From: Clostridia bacterium
GTDB taxonomy: Bacteria; Bacillota; Clostridia; RUG12999
NCBI GenBank assembly: GCA_017502065.1
Contig: JAFVVU010000151.1
Span: 1 to 6,262 of the forward strand
Reading direction: 5' to 3'
Length of the DNA: 6,262 nucleotides
The notes below the pieces were generated by a model that did no database searches, was not told the DNA's origin, and saw only the letters and a program-made list of their open reading frames with translations. Each line of letters opens with the position of its first letter. Position 1 is the stretch's first letter. Both the position numbers and the translations under genes were made by a program. Shown here in pieces: positions 5,311-6,262 of the stretch.

Positions 5311-5656
5311 TATATTTGGGTTTTTTAAAGTTGGCGGAATAAATGACGGCGAGCGTCTTGCGGCGAAGTATCTTAAAAAGCTTGGATATAAAATAATTTC
5401 GCAGAATTATAAGGCTAAAATGGGCGAAATTGATATTATAGCGCAGGACGGCGACATCCTTGTTTTTGCGGAAGTAAAACAAAGGACATATGACGATTTT
5501 GGCGCACCCCGTGAGTTTGTAACAAAAGAAAAACAGCGTAAAATAAAAAATACGGCTCAGCTGTATATATTAAAAAATAAGTATGCCGGAAACGTGCGCT
5601 TTGATGTGGTTGAAGTTCTGGGTAAGGATATAACGCACATCAAAGACGCATTTTAA
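5300..5656 (+). CDS. yraN: YraN family protein (UPF0102, endonuclease-like fold)
   Basis: The 118-residue protein matches the YraN/UPF0102 family in length and order of motifs: GERLAAKYLKKLGYKII (17-33), QNYKAKMGEIDIIAQDG (35-51), VFAEVKQR (55-62), RFDVVEV (100-106) and a C-terminal HIKDAF. The acidic D45 and E58-x-K60 fit the D-ExK nuclease-like core of this family. Its cellular role is still poorly defined, with links to DNA processing or recombination by fold only. It starts inside the end of the preceding gene (11-nt overlap) with no strong ribosome binding site of its own, so translational coupling is likely. YraN is soluble and cytoplasmic, so its pairing with a membrane protein gene is not explained by known function. 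Confidence 0.92.
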   Translation: MKNNIFGFFKVGGINDGERLAAKYLKKLGYKIISQNYKAKMGEIDIIAQDGDILVFAEVKQRTYDDFGAPREFVTKEKQRKIKNTAQLYILKNKYAGNVRFDVVEVLGKDITHIKDAF

Positions 5657-5680
5657 AGTGAATTATTGCAAATCACCATC

Positions 5681-5738
5681 GTAGGGCACGACCTGTGTGT
5701 CGTACCGCAAACGGAAGGCCACATAGGGCATTCCCTAC
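5681..5738. repeat. GTAGGG...CCCTAC intergenic repeat-like element
   Basis: The element is bounded by inverted GTAGGG (5681-5686) and CCCTAC (5733-5738). It contains two hairpins: ACGAC (5688-5692) with GTCGT (5699-5703), and TAGGG (5724-5728) with CCCTA (5733-5737). The style resembles short dispersed GTAGGG-type palindromic repeats I associate with clostridial intergenic DNA, but there is only one copy here, so this is from memory. It fills half of the 116-bp gap between yraN and cobO. No T-run follows, so it is not a standard terminator. Confidence 0.5.
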
Positions 5739-5772
5739 AAAGGGATTACAGGCAGTAATACAAGGAGAATTT

Positions 5773-6262
5773 ATGATACATATTTATACCGGTGACGGAA
5801 AAGGAAAAACAACCGCCGCCTGCGGACTTGCACTTCGCGCGGCAGGATGCGGCAAAAATGTGCTTGCGGTGCAGTTTTTAAAAGACGGCACAAGCGGAGA
5901 AATATGCGCATTTGAAAGCTTTAAGAATATTAAAGTAATGTCAACTGAAACAAAAGGCTTTTTGTTGAATATGACAGATGCGGAAAAGAAGGAAACAAAA
6001 GCAGCGCACGACAAACTGTTTAAAACGGCAGTTCAGAAAGCAGCAGATTTTGATGTAATTGTTTTTGATGAAATCTTAGGTGCAATTTCTGCCGGAATGA
6101 TAGACGAGGGTGCAGTGGTTGACTTTCTTAAAACAAATCCCGAACCCGAAATAGTACTGACAGGACGGAATGCAAGCAAGGCATTAATTGAGCTTGCCGA
6201 CTACGTCAGCGAAATTAAATGTGTTAAACACCCAATGGAAAAAGGCATACCTGCTCGTCAGG
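5773..6262 (+). CDS. cobO: Cob(I)yrinic acid a,c-diamide adenosyltransferase, CobO/BtuR type (3' end cut)
   Basis: The visible 163 residues match the CobA/CobO/BtuR family, which transfers the adenosyl group of ATP to reduced corrinoid to form the upper ligand of coenzyme B12. A P-loop, GDGKGKTT, lies at 7-14, followed by AACGLALRAAG and QFLK (34-37). Acidic VFDE is at 97-100, LTGR at 129-132 and KHPMEKGIPAR at 152-162. The last block normally sits a few residues from the C-terminus, so only a short end is missing. AAGGAGA at 5762-5768 supports the ATG at 5773. The leader is too short and lacks the signatures for a cobalamin riboswitch. No promoter is evident, so it may be read from upstream or from an unrecognised start. 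Confidence 0.93.
   Translation, partial: MIHIYTGDGKGKTTAACGLALRAAGCGKNVLAVQFLKDGTSGEICAFESFKNIKVMSTETKGFLLNMTDAEKKETKAAHDKLFKTAVQKAADFDVIVFDEILGAISAGMIDEGAVVDFLKTNPEPEIVLTGRNASKALIELADYVSEIKCVKHPMEKGIPARQ

Noticed and set aside
5657..5772. Cobalamin riboswitch upstream of cobO
   Set aside because: The gap is only 116 bp, shows no B12-box-like core and is half occupied by the GTAGGG repeat-like element.

Overview
The window is AT-rich, with compact genes, strong AGGAGG-type ribosome binding sites and textbook sigma-A promoters. The protein set (argininosuccinate synthase, a DUF4886 protein, a DAO-plus-Rieske oxidoreductase, YraN and a CobO-type adenosyltransferase) also fits an anaerobic Clostridia-type Firmicute, probably a gut lineage. 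No species is assigned. Nothing indicates a phage, plasmid, integron or transposase.

Layout. At 1-1151 the 3' end of argG is followed 15 nt later by a sugar-phosphate-type nucleotidyltransferase gene. At 1152-1462 lies a structured intergenic region with two intrinsic terminators (1231-1262 and 1397-1424), a fold-back element (copy A) and a strong promoter (TTGACT-17-TATAAT). That promoter drives a two-gene operon: a DUF4886 SGNH-like protein (1478-2221) and an EamA/DMT transporter (2221-3087), joined by a one-base TAATG overlap. At 3088-3342, between convergent genes, sits a second fold-back element (copy B) with its own terminator. A FAD oxidoreductase with a C-terminal Rieske domain runs on the minus strand (4782-3343). 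At 4783-4977 is a divergent promoter region. The plus-strand promoter (TTGAAA-17-TATAAT) starts a leader made almost entirely of four tandem small hairpins with constant TGAAT linkers. Next come a small two-helix membrane protein with a Pro/Thr and acidic tail (4978-5310) and yraN (5300-5656), which overlap by 11 nt. A short intergenic repeat of another type (5681-5738) precedes cobO (5773 onward), which is cut by the window end.

The coding content is mostly ordinary. The unusual part is the non-coding DNA, which holds three unrelated classes of structured repeat in about 6 kb. The most notable are copies A and B at 1143-1375 and 3089-3327. They share one predicted architecture: an outer stem, a second stem enclosing a terminator hairpin, and an adjacent hairpin whose loops are conserved. 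Several of their stems differ in sequence but remain paired. This is the pattern expected of a structured RNA or structure-dependent DNA element, although two copies cannot prove it. The hairpin array at 4880-4959 shows the same logic on a smaller scale.
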